Assembly: GCA_030432595.1 (NCBI GenBank)
Contig: JAUIGU010000029.1
Span: 1 to 49,606 of the forward strand
Length of the DNA stretch: 49,606 bases
Source of the DNA: Phycisphaerae bacterium
GTDB lineage: Bacteria > Planctomycetota > Phycisphaerae > Phycisphaerales > Phycisphaeraceae
Reading direction: 5' to 3'
The first letter of the stretch is position 1; every line of letters begins with the position of its first letter. Below the pieces are notes generated by a model. It saw only the letters and a list, made by a program, of their open reading frames with translations. It searched no databases and was not told the DNA's origin. Position numbers and translations under genes: made by a program. This document shows, one piece after another, positions 23,956-31,503 of this stretch.

Positions 23956-25332
23956 TCAGGCGCTGCGGCGACGCAGGGCCAGGGCACCCAGGCCGGCGAG
24001 GACCGCGAGGCTGGTCGGCTCGGGGACGTTGCTGCCGGAGAAGTCCGGGGCGCTGGTGCTGCCCCAGTTGAGCAGGACGCCGTCGAGCTCGTTCTGATCG
24101 ACGAGGCCGTCGAACGCGCCGCCGCCGGGGAAGTTGACCCAGCCGGTGACGTCCGAAATGTCGGTGTCGCCCCAGTTGGAGAGGACGAAGTCCAGGTCGG
24201 TCTGCTCGACCTGCCCGCCGTCGTCGTAGTCGCCTTCGATGCCGCTGCCGCCGATGAGCTCGCCCTCGATGACGATGTTGTCGAAGCCGAACTGCTCGCC
24301 GCCGCCGTTGGACGCGGCCAGGAGGGTCAGGGTCAGGGTGTCGCCGGTGCCGGCCACGGCGGTGGTGAAGGTCTGGAGCTCGTTGGTGAGCTGCGTGTCG
24401 GAGACCTGCTCAAAGAGCGGGTCGACGAACGGGGCGTTCTCGATCTCGTCGAAGATGCCGAAGTCGTTCTCGACCGAGTAGGCCATTTCCTCGAAGGTGC
24501 CGGCGGCGCCGGTGTTGGGGACGAAGCCGTCCAGCGCGGTGGTGTCGCCGTTGGTCACGCCGTCGTCGAGGCTGCTGAAGGCGATCTTGATCTCGTCGCC
24601 GTTGCCGGGCGTGCCGTCGGGGTCGAACTCGAGTTCGGGCACGGTCGGGTCGGCCTGGGCCAGGATCGCGGCCTGGTTGGCGACGAGGAAGTCGTACTCG
24701 GCCTGGACGTAGAACGGCAGGGGCGCACGGTCGGGCGTGGTGCCGTCGTCCATGGTCAGCAGGTACGGCGTGTTGGCGTCGTCCTGGGCCTGGGTCATGG
24801 TGCCGTTGAAGACGGTGGTCGCCGCGCCGCCGTCGATCGAGGCCTCGAAGAGGAAGATGTCGTCGGTCTCGAAGTCGCCCCAGGCCACGGCGTCGAGGCT
24901 GACGGTGATGTTTTCGTAGCCGGTGATGTCGAAGGTCCAGGTGGCCTCGCCGATGCCCGACGGGTTGTCGTTGTTGACCAGGTCGGCGATGCCGACGAAG
25001 TTACCCGGGTCGTTGGCGCCCACGCCGGCGAAGCCGTTGGTGTCGCCGGGGAAGCCGTTCTGGGTGTCGTCGGCCCAGTCGAAGTTGACGTTGCGGTTGG
25101 TGATGCCGAAGAGGTCGAAGTTGCTGCCGGGGAACACGCCGGGCGTGACGCCGTCGAAGCTGAAGTTGCCGGAGTTGTCGGGGGTGAAGGACCGGCTGGC
25201 GTAGTCGGTGCCCTGGACGCTGGTGTCGAAGTCATCGAAGCCGATGGTCGTCTGGGCGCCGGCGGGCAGCGCCAAGGCGGCGGCCAGCGTCGAGAGGGTG
25301 AACGGGGCGGAGCGTGGGGTCGTCATGCGCAT
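23956..25332 (-). CDS. PEP-CTERM protein with dockerin-like module
   Basis: 458 residues with a signal peptide ending AGAQ, an acidic jelly-roll-type domain ('EATWTFDITGYENITVSLDAVAWGDFETDD', 'GEQFGFDNIVIEGEL'), the dockerin-like pair ('GDYDDGGQVEQTD', 'GLVDQNELDGVLLNWG'), and a complete PEP-CTERM tail: VPEPT, a Leu/Ala membrane helix and RRRSA. The dockerin-like module is almost identical to the one in the next gene (24060-24240 versus 22950-23110), while the remainder is only distantly similar. GGAAGAG lies 6 bases upstream; a second ATG two codons later is possible. Confidence 0.88.
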   Translation of the reverse strand: MRMTTPRSAPFTLSTLAAALALPAGAQTTIGFDDFDTSVQGTDYASRSFTPDNSGNFSFDGVTPGVFPGSNFDLFGITNRNVNFDWADDTQNGFPGDTNGFAGVGANDPGNFVGIADLVNNDNPSGIGEATWTFDITGYENITVSLDAVAWGDFETDDIFLFEASIDGGAATTVFNGTMTQAQDDANTPYLLTMDDGTTPDRAPLPFYVQAEYDFLVANQAAILAQADPTVPELEFDPDGTPGNGDEIKIAFSSLDDGVTNGDTTALDGFVPNTGAAGTFEEMAYSVENDFGIFDEIENAPFVDPLFEQVSDTQLTNELQTFTTAVAGTGDTLTLTLLAASNGGGEQFGFDNIVIEGELIGGSGIEGDYDDGGQVEQTDLDFVLSNWGDTDISDVTGWVNFPGGGAFDGLVDQNELDGVLLNWGSTSAPDFSGSNVPEPTSLAVLAGLGALALRRRSA

Positions 25333-25459
25333 GGTTTCTCTTCCTGGAAAAGGGTGGGTTACAAACGGTTCAAGTAAGTTTGGCAGGCGAAGGTGAGGAT
25401 CGTGTCAGCGGCCTGATCCCGGATCGTTCAATCACCGCCGACGGGTTTCGGTGGGTGCG

Positions 25460-26350
25460 TCATCGCGGGGTGGGCTCGGCCCGGTCGGGCTCAAACGAGC
25501 CCCAGACGATCTGGCCCTCGGCGGTGGTGTGGACGCCGTCGTCGGTCTGGAACGCCGCGGGCCGGCCGTTGGGGTAGGGGTCGCGCTCGTTGGCCAGGGC
25601 GACCTCGATGGTCGAGGCGTGGCCGTCGATGAACAGGAAGTTGGCGCCCTTGCCGGGGTGGCGGAAGTCGCCGGCCTGGTCGTCGTCGATGTGCGGCGTG
25701 GTGGGCATGATCGAGAGCCCGCCGATCACGCCGGTGTCCTGGTCGTCCAGTTCGGGCTCGCCCAGGTACATGGTGTTGCTGGGGCTGGGCATGTTCAGGA
25801 CGCTGTTCATGCCTTGGTACGCGGCCAGCGAGCTGTAAGCGGGCTTGTTCGTCGAGGTGCCGTTGAGCACGCGGTTCATCGCGTAGTTGAACGGGTTGAT
25901 GCGGTCGGCCCCGCCGGACGGGCAGTACCAGATGTTGCTGCTCTTGAACTCTTCGCTGACGTCGCCGTTCAGGCCCGCGCCCTCGCGCGGCGGCAGGGTC
26001 GGGTCCCACGCCTCGGCGTAGGTCTGCTGGCCGACCAGCGGGGGCAGGGCGTTGTGCCACATGTACCACTGGGTGTTCGTCTGCGGCGCGTTGAAGTTGC
26101 CGATCTCTTTGGGGACGCGGTCGTTCTCTTCGGTGATGAAGATGTTCAGCGCGATGCCCCACTGACGCATGTTGCTCAAGCACGCCACGCTGCGTGCCGT
26201 GCCGCGCGCCGCACCCAGGGCCGGCAGCAGGATCCCGATCAGCAGCGCGATGATCGAGATCACCACCAGCAGTTCGATCAATGTGAAACCCGCCGCGGGG
26301 GTCGGGGATGAAGAAGACACACGGGGGCGGCCGGCCGACATCCTGTTCAT
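25460..26350 (-). CDS. prepilin-type N-terminal domain protein (type II secretion-like pseudopilin)
   Basis: 296 residues. A prepilin peptidase site lies at G21/F22 in '[26 protein letters not shown]', with E26 at the expected position +5. The exposed part has '[20 protein letters not shown]', 'NIWYCPS', and near the C-terminus '[18 protein letters not shown]', the H-x-DG element of planctomycete prepilin-like proteins. Here H and DG are ten residues apart rather than nine. It probably forms a pilus-like or secretion pseudopilus surface structure. AGGAAGGAAG precedes the ATG. The promoter at 26662-26689 implies a leader of about 305 nt. Confidence 0.88.
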   Translation of the reverse strand: MNRMSAGRPRVSSSSPTPAAGFTLIELLVVISIIALLIGILLPALGAARGTARSVACLSNMRQWGIALNIFITEENDRVPKEIGNFNAPQTNTQWYMWHNALPPLVGQQTYAEAWDPTLPPREGAGLNGDVSEEFKSSNIWYCPSGGADRINPFNYAMNRVLNGTSTNKPAYSSLAAYQGMNSVLNMPSPSNTMYLGEPELDDQDTGVIGGLSIMPTTPHIDDDQAGDFRHPGKGANFLFIDGHASTIEVALANERDPYPNGRPAAFQTDDGVHTTAEGQIVWGSFEPDRAEPTPR

Positions 26351-26661
26351 GGGGCTTCCTTCCTGGCAACGGGGACCATTTTCGGACGACTGGTTCGGGG
26401 CTGGGGATCGGACTCGGGCGTCAGGCCCGGGGACGACCACGCGGACCCGCCACCCAACCAACCCAACGCGCGCTGTGCACGCCACGCGCGGAAGCACGGC
26501 GCTGGCTTCGGAATTCCGCACCGGCGATCCCGTGCCCGCCACGCCTCCCTCCCCACCACGCCCCCCCGCAGCCCGTACCAAGGCCGGTGTGTCGCCGAGG
26601 CGGTCCACGGGGAACGGACCCACCGACGCGAACACCGGTCAGTCCATTTTCGCAACCCCTG

Positions 26662-26689
26662 AATATAGAAGATTTCACTTGGGTGTCTA
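26662..26689 (-). promoter_or_regulatory. promoter of the prepilin gene
   Basis: On the minus strand TAGACA (26684-26689), a 16-base spacer and TATATT (26662-26667). Transcription from about 26655 gives a leader of about 305 nt before the ATG at 26350. That leader has no credible gene. Confidence 0.6.
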
Positions 26690-26838
26690 GGGCGGCGCGG
26701 CCCCGGCTAACAAGTTTTTATTCATCTCCGACCCGCCATGCCCCGTTTTTAAGCAGCCCGCGGGGGTCGGGGGGCCGAGATTGCCCAATCTGACTGCAAA
26801 CCTGCCCCGATCCTGCTTAGCATCCAACCCGGGCCCAC

Positions 26839-27771
26839 CTACGGCACTGGCCCCGTGACTGGCGATCGCGGCGGGGTCGGCGTGGCCGTCCCGTCCGTCC
26901 GGAACACCCGCAGGTCCGCCTCCACCCCGGCCGGCGACACCCGCAACGCCCACACCTCGGCCTCCCGGCTGCCATCAACCTTCAGCCGCGGCAGCGGGAT
27001 CGGCCGGCCGGCCTCCACCGCGTCGAGCATCTCCGCGACCATCGGCTTGGCCAGCGTCTCGGCCGGCAACTGCTCGCGCACCAGGCCGATCAGCCGGCCC
27101 ACTGGCAGCGGCACGTTTCCGGCCGTCGCCTTGTCCACCGTCACCGACCACGGCGGCGCATCCCCCGATGCTCCCGCTTGCGCCGCATCGGACCCCGCGT
27201 CCGACGTGTCTTCCGGCGGGTCTTCCGGGGGCGGCAGGTCTTCCGGGGGGTGCAGTTTGAGGTACACGCTCACGATCTGGCGGAGCTGCGGCAGGTCCAC
27301 GTCCGCCGCGATCACGATCCGGCCGTCACGCTCGTGCACCATCACCGCGCCCACGCCCCGGGGCATCGCGATGCCCCGGTTCTGGAGGAGCGCCTCCAGC
27401 CGCTGGTCCAGCCAGGCGTTGATCTCCTCGAAGCTCGCCTCGAGCGTGCGCACGCCGTCGGTGCCCGGGTCGATCCGATCGGTGTAGGCCTTCGGCAGCC
27501 GCATCTCGACCTGCCGCGCGAGCTGGTCGCGTTCCTGCTCGGTGGTCTGCGCGATCCACCGCTGGACCTGCGCCACGTGGGCGGGCGTTGCGGTCCACTG
27601 CCGGTAAAGCACAAACCCGCCAAGCGTCACCAGCGCGAGCAACACGAGCACGACGGTGAGCGGCCGGACCTTGCGGCGCAGTTTGTTGCCTGGTTTATCA
27701 GCCGGTTCGGGGATGCGGGGGCTCCGGGGGCTCGGTGCGGCGGCGTTTATGGTGCGAACACCATAGCGCAT
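26839..27771 (-). CDS. membrane-anchored hypothetical protein
   Basis: 310 residues. A basic cytosolic head is followed by one membrane helix (about 38-57, 'LTVVLVLLALVTLGGFVLY') and an exposed alpha/beta region with 'AMPRGVGAVMVHERDGRIVIAADVDL' and an acidic Pro-rich insert (PPEDLPPPEDPPEDT). I do not recognise the family. The 'GIAMPRGVG...' segment and overall plan resemble other planctomycete single-pass proteins only loosely. The start lies 17 bases from REPIN copy 2, and the exact start is uncertain because there is no clear ribosome site. The gap between it and the prepilin promoter shows nothing else. Confidence 0.6.
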   Translation of the reverse strand: MRYGVRTINAAAPSPRSPRIPEPADKPGNKLRRKVRPLTVVLVLLALVTLGGFVLYRQWTATPAHVAQVQRWIAQTTEQERDQLARQVEMRLPKAYTDRIDPGTDGVRTLEASFEEINAWLDQRLEALLQNRGIAMPRGVGAVMVHERDGRIVIAADVDLPQLRQIVSVYLKLHPPEDLPPPEDPPEDTSDAGSDAAQAGASGDAPPWSVTVDKATAGNVPLPVGRLIGLVREQLPAETLAKPMVAEMLDAVEAGRPIPLPRLKVDGSREAEVWALRVSPAGVEADLRVFRTDGTATPTPPRSPVTGPVP

Positions 27772-27787
27772 GTCGGGCGCGACAGTT

Positions 27788-27880
27788 GGGTGCCACGGTC
27801 GCTTGCGACCGTGCTACGGCGGACATGCGAATCGCCGCCGCAAGGACACCAAGTCACGGTCGCAAGTGACCGTGGCACCC
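27788..27880. repeat. REPIN-like palindromic element, copy 2
   Basis: Begins GGGTGCCACGG with the perfect hairpin CACGGTCGC/GCGACCGTG and ends GACCGTGGCACCC, mirroring copy 1 (18189-18282). The middle about 40 bases differ completely. The right hairpin here keeps pairing through a G-T pair where copy 1 has a different base pair. It sits between the hypothetical membrane protein start and the GrpB-family gene end. Confidence 0.8.
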
Positions 27881-27903
27881 AACTCACATCCGTGTTGCGT
27901 CTC

Positions 27904-28431
27904 TTACCCGCCCCACCATGCCAGCGCCCGCGCCTCGGCGTCCTGGATGAACGCGTCCTTGCCGTCCATGTAGGCCTCGATGTCGTCGGGGTGTTGCCGG
28001 GCCAGACGCTGTTTGAGTTCGCCGTAGCGAGTTGACCAGTCCGGATGCGCCCGCAGAAAGTCGCGGAAGGCGAGATGACGCTTCACTTCGTCGTTCCCCG
28101 CCGTGTAGGCGTGGACGTGGTGCGTGCGGTCACCATCCGCGTCGTCTTTGCGGAAGAACCGCCGGCCCGGCAGCCCGAACTCGCCCACCGCCTCGTAACC
28201 CAGCGCCGCCATCGCGCCGTTCCGCGCGTCCACCTCCACCGGCGATGTCGCCTCGACCAGCATGTCGATCAACGGCTTGGCGTGCAGGCCCGGCACCGAC
28301 GTGCTGCCGATGTGGTGCACCGCGACCACGCAATCCCCCAACGCGTCACGCACCCGCGCCGCCTCGACGTCAAACATCGCCGGCCACCGCACGTCGTACG
28401 GCACCACCACCACGCGTCGCATCATGCCCAT
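27904..28431 (-). CDS. GrpB/UPF0157 family nucleotidyltransferase-fold protein
   Basis: 175 residues. It has the family motif 'VHHIGSTSVPGLHAKPLIDMLV', whose GS...D pattern is that of the nucleotidyltransferase fold. 'HVHAYTAGNDEVKRHLAFRDFLRAHPD' and 'YGELKQRLA' are also typical. Despite the name, these proteins have no proven role in all hosts; some are fused to dephospho-CoA kinase. The start is set by GGAGGT (28440-28445) 8 bases upstream of ATG 28431. Later in-frame ATGs at 28425 and 28422 are weaker. Confidence 0.9.
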   Translation of the reverse strand: MGMMRRVVVVPYDVRWPAMFDVEAARVRDALGDCVVAVHHIGSTSVPGLHAKPLIDMLVEATSPVEVDARNGAMAALGYEAVGEFGLPGRRFFRKDDADGDRTHHVHAYTAGNDEVKRHLAFRDFLRAHPDWSTRYGELKQRLARQHPDDIEAYMDGKDAFIQDAEARALAWWGG

Positions 28432-28497
28432 GACGCCCGACCTCCACAGCAATGATGAAACACAAGCAGAATCGAAAGGGAAACAGATCTGCTGGGA

Positions 28498-29172
28498 TCA
28501 CGCCCGCGCCTTCACCAGTGCCCCCGCCGCGTCCGCCAGGGCCTGGTGCAATAACTCGTGGTCGCCGCACGCCGTGATGTACGCCTCGAGCTGATCCACC
28601 CGCGCCTCCGTGCCCGGCGGCGCATCCACCGCCGCCAGCGCCGCGTCGCCCAGCGCCTCGGACGCGCTCACGAACCAGTGCCGCGGCGTCACGCCCGTGC
28701 CCAGCGCATCGTCCGGCTGCCGCGGCCGGTTCCGCAGCGTCGCCGGCGGGGCATCCACTTCACAACACACCGCCGGGCCCTCGAAACTCCGCAGCGTCCA
28801 GCGCGCCGCGTCCGCGTCGTTGTCCGCCCACAGCACCTCAAGATGCTCGCCGGTGTTCCGCGCCGTTTGCAGCAGCGCCTGCGCATCGTCCGCGCTGCGG
28901 GGCCGAGTCAGCACCACGCACCCCGCGCCCACACTTTCCCCCGCCGGCTCGTCACCCTCGGCCGAACCCAGCTGCACCGCCGCGTCCGCCGCGATCATCC
29001 GCCGCTGCCGCCGCGCCTCCTGCAACGGCATCACCACCCGGGCGTACAACGACCAGTCCCTCGCCCCGCGCGCCGCCGCCAACGCCTCCAGGCACAACGC
29101 CTCGCACCCGAGGTAGTCCATGTCCACCAGCTTCGCGCTGGCCTCGTGCATCAGGTCCTCAACATTGGGCAT
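28498..29172 (-). CDS. conserved-looking hypothetical protein
   Basis: 224 residues, cytosolic. The N-terminal about 55 residues ('LMHEASAKLVDMDYLGCEALCLEALAAARGARDW') look like a short TPR-type helical pair. The rest is alpha/beta, with 'GAGCVVLTRPRSADDAQALLQTAR' and 'PRHWFVSASEALGDAAL'. Function unknown. The ATG at 29172 is chosen because TACAAT (29179-29184, minus strand) ends 6 bases upstream. That -10-like box includes two bases of the terminal repeat of the neighbouring GxxExxY unit, so the unit's arrival may have shaped this promoter. Confidence 0.6.
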   Translation of the reverse strand: MPNVEDLMHEASAKLVDMDYLGCEALCLEALAAARGARDWSLYARVVMPLQEARRQRRMIAADAAVQLGSAEGDEPAGESVGAGCVVLTRPRSADDAQALLQTARNTGEHLEVLWADNDADAARWTLRSFEGPAVCCEVDAPPATLRNRPRQPDDALGTGVTPRHWFVSASEALGDAALAAVDAPPGTEARVDQLEAYITACGDHELLHQALADAAGALVKARA

Positions 29173-29182
29173 CGGGGCATTG

Positions 29183-29652
29183 TAAGAAACCACGGAGGCA
29201 CAGAGAACTCGGAGAGCACCGAGTTAAAGAATCAGAGGATGATCCGCCGGATGCCGTCTTTGAGGACGGGTTCGTGGAAGTTCAACAGCAAGCCGAGTTT
29301 GATGCCTGTGGCTTTCAGGTAAGCCAGTGTCTGGGTAACGTGGGCATCATGCAGCTTGGTGACGGCCTTCAATTCAACGATGAGCCGCTCATCGATCAAC
29401 ACATCAATCCGGCCTTCTCCGAGCGAGCGCCCCTTGTACTTCAGTTCGACCGGAACCTAGCACGCGAACGGTATACCACGCAATTCGAGCTCAATACACA
29501 CCGCCTTTTCGTAAGTTGATTCAAGAAAACCTGATCCAAGGTTCCAATGAACCTCAATCGCAGCCCCGATCACCTGCCCGGTCAGTTGATCCAATTCATC
29601 GCTCATATTCGCTCCGTGTTCTCCGCGCCCTCCGTGCCTCCGTGGTTTCTTA
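29183..29652. mobile_element. 470-bp unit with terminal inverted repeats carrying a GxxExxY gene
   Basis: Perfect 19-bp inverted repeats TAAGAAACCACGGAGGCAC lie at 29183-29201 and, inverted, at 29634-29652. Weaker pairing extends inward to about 41 bp (29183-29223 with 29612-29652; about 35 of 41 match by hand). The only content is the broken GxxExxY gene (29232-29606), which almost touches both repeats. The right end supplies the TAA stop of the aspartate kinase gene. The left end supplies part of the -10 box of the next gene. There is no transposase and no clear target duplication, so it would be non-autonomous or a resident cassette. Confidence 0.65.
29232..29606 (-). pseudogene. GxxExxY family protein, interrupted by an in-frame TAG
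   Basis: Translating the minus strand from ATG 29606 gives 124 codons with a full-length GxxExxY protein plan: 'GQVIGAAIEVHWNLG', the name motif GFLESTY (residues 26-32), 'ELELRGIPFA', 'VPVELKYKG', 'GRIDVLIDERLIVELKAV', 'AYLKATGIKLGLLLNF' and 'KDGIRRIIL'. Codon 50 is TAG (29457-29459), where relatives usually have Gln before VPV, so one C-to-T change (CAG to TAG) explains it. The rest of the frame is intact, implying recent inactivation. The D...E-x-K pattern resembles a PD-(D/E)XK nuclease core. A sequencing error cannot be excluded. Confidence 0.85.
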
Positions 29653-31056
29653 CCTCACGAACGCCGCGTAGATCGCCCGCACGGCTTTCTCGAAGTCGTC
29701 GCTGTTGACGCCGACGATGATGTTCAGCTCGCTGGAGCCCTGATCGATCATGCGGATGTTGATGCCCGCGGTCGCGAGCGCGCCGAACAGCCGCGCGGCC
29801 ATGCCCGGCTGGGTCTTCATCGCCCGGCCGACCGTCGCGATCAGCGCCAGGTCCGCATCGACCTCTATGGTGTCCGGCTCGACCTCGCGCTTGAGCGCTT
29901 CCACCACGTCGTCGAGCTTGCCTTCGAGCTGCGTGTCCTCGACCACCAGCGAGAGCGTGTCGATGCCCGAGGGCATGTGCTCGAAGCTGATCCCGGCCCG
30001 GCGGAGCACGCCGAGCACCTTCTCGCCGTAGCCGACCTCGGTGTTCATCAGTGCTTTTTCGAGCGCGATGATGGTGAAGTCCTTGCGGCCGGCGATGCCG
30101 GTGATGGGCACGGCGTCGGCGGTGGGCTGGACCTGGAGCGGGTGTTCGTCGGTGTTGGCGACGATGGTCGTGCCGGGGTCGTCGGGGGCGTTGGTGTTGC
30201 GGATGTTGACGGGGATGCCGGCCTCGCGCACGGGGAACACGGCCTCGGGGTGCAGGACCGTCGCGCCCATGTACGAGAGCTCGCGCAGCTCACGGTAGGT
30301 GAGCAGCTCGATGGTGCGGGGGTTGTCGACGATGCGCGGGTCGGTCATGAGCAGGCCGGACACGTCGGTCCAGTTTTCGTAGACGTGGGCCCCGAGGGCG
30401 CGGGCGACGATGGCGCCGGTGATGTCGGAGCCGCCGCGGGAGAAGGTTTTGATGCGGGGCGGGTCGTGGTCGTCCTTGCCGGGTTGCGTGCCGTAGAAGC
30501 CGGGGATGACGACGTGCCCGCCGCCGGCGTGGTCCACGGCATCGGCGACGGCGGCGTAGGTCTTGCCCGCGTCGAGCCGGCCGGCGGGCGTGAAGTGGAT
30601 GACGTCGGCGGCGTCGATGAAGGCCCAGCCCAGGTGCGCGGCGAGCAGGCGGGCGTTGAGCGCTTCGCCGCGGCTGGCGGCGTAGTCGGGGCCCTGGCCG
30701 TCGGCGGCCTCGCGTTCGATCCCGGCCTCGACACGGTCGAGTTCCTCGGTGAGCCACCCCGTGTCTTTGACGCCGAGTTGGTCAGCGATCTCCACGAAGC
30801 GCTGCCGCACGGGCTCGAACACGCCGGCGATCCCGTCGCCGAGCGCCGCGGTGTTGTGGCATTGGTAGAGGCGGTCGGTGATCTTGGCGTCGTGGTCGCT
30901 GCGCCGCCCCGGGGCCGAGGGCACGGCCACGCGTCGCGCCGGGTCGGCGCGGAGGATCGCGGCGGCCTTGGCGATCTGGGTCGCGTCGGCGAGCGACGTG
31001 CCGCCGAACTTGGCGACCTTGAGGGGGGGCACGGGGGTGGGCGTCACGGGGGCCAT
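29650..31056 (-). CDS. lysC: aspartate kinase
   Basis: 468 residues from the second candidate start. It has the catalytic motifs 'KVAKFGGTSLAD' and 'TFSRGGSDITGAI', plus 'WTDVSGLLMTDPR' and 'MGATVLHPEAVFPV', then two C-terminal ACT domains ('ITGIAGRKDFTIIALEK', 'LIATVGRAMKTQPGMAARLFGALATAGINIRMID'). It phosphorylates aspartate at the head of the lysine, threonine and methionine pathway, and the ACT domains suggest feedback control. The frame is open to GTG 31092. TACGCT lies 9 bases upstream of ATG 31056. The stop TAA lies inside the terminal repeat of the GxxExxY unit. No lysine riboswitch is seen. Confidence 0.92.
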   Translation of the reverse strand: MAPVTPTPVPPLKVAKFGGTSLADATQIAKAAAILRADPARRVAVPSAPGRRSDHDAKITDRLYQCHNTAALGDGIAGVFEPVRQRFVEIADQLGVKDTGWLTEELDRVEAGIEREAADGQGPDYAASRGEALNARLLAAHLGWAFIDAADVIHFTPAGRLDAGKTYAAVADAVDHAGGGHVVIPGFYGTQPGKDDHDPPRIKTFSRGGSDITGAIVARALGAHVYENWTDVSGLLMTDPRIVDNPRTIELLTYRELRELSYMGATVLHPEAVFPVREAGIPVNIRNTNAPDDPGTTIVANTDEHPLQVQPTADAVPITGIAGRKDFTIIALEKALMNTEVGYGEKVLGVLRRAGISFEHMPSGIDTLSLVVEDTQLEGKLDDVVEALKREVEPDTIEVDADLALIATVGRAMKTQPGMAARLFGALATAGINIRMIDQGSSELNIIVGVNSDDFEKAVRAIYAAFVR

Positions 31057-31093
31057 GGGGCGATCAGCGTAGCGGAGTGGGGCGCCCCTCACG

Positions 31094-31122
31094 TTGCCCG
31101 CCGCGCGGCGCTTCCGTACACT
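31094..31122 (+). promoter_or_regulatory. promoter of tRNA-Leu
   Basis: TTGCCC (31094-31099), a 17-base spacer and TACACT (31117-31122). Transcription would start near 31129, about 50 bases before the mature tRNA. Confidence 0.55.
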
Positions 31123-31178
31123 GCCCCGCTCGCCTGCGCGAGCAACCCACGCCCCGCTCGCCCCGGCGAGCAGCCCAC
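31123..31178 (+). repeat. two tandem 28-bp hairpin repeats in the tRNA-Leu leader
   Basis: 31123-31150 and 31151-31178 are direct repeats matching at 24 of 28 positions. Each carries GCTCGC pairing with GCGAGC. They fill exactly the space between the -10 box and the first base of the tRNA. Confidence 0.75.
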
Positions 31179-31264
31179 GCCCGGGTGGCGGAACTGGCAG
31201 ACGCGCCGCGTTGAGGTCGCGGTGGAGGTAAAACTCCTTGGAGGTTCGAATCCTCTCCCGGGCA
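31179..31264 (+). tRNA. tRNA-Leu (anticodon GAG)
   Basis: 86 bases folding as a class II tRNA. The acceptor GCCCGGG pairs with CCCGGGC, the anticodon stem CCGCG/CGCGG holds loop TTGAGGT with anticodon GAG, and there is a long variable arm and the T loop TTCGAAT. The discriminator is A, as expected for Leu. The 3' CCA is not encoded, so a CCA-adding enzyme is needed. Confidence 0.95.
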
Positions 31265-31503
31265 TTCCCTTCACGTCAGGCGCGGTGCGCTGCATCGTCG
31301 TGATGCTTCGCGGGGAATCAATAACGGCAAAGGGGGCATTGGCGGCGCGCTTGTGCTGCTGTGTGTGGCGTGCCCACGTCTCGGTCCGGGCAAGCGTGGG
31401 ACCAGACATCGCTTGCGCGGACAGCACAAGGCTGACGGAAGGATCGGAGCCGGGGCGACCGTCTCATTTAAGACGAACACCGCCGACGCGGGTACCGTAG
31501 GCC
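31265..31503. other. gap between tRNA-Leu and the VKOR gene
   Basis: About 240 bases with no gene or clear terminator that I can support. The last part carries TACCGT (31493-31498), a -10-like box just ahead of the GTG start at 31504. Confidence 0.4.

Noticed and set aside
29183-29652. Classical insertion sequence
   Set aside because: The inverted repeats are convincing, but there is no transposase frame, and I could not find a duplicated target sequence at the borders.
30041-30757. Several open frames opposite or out of frame within the aspartate kinase gene
   Set aside because: They are shadows of a strongly conserved gene and contain no independent motif.
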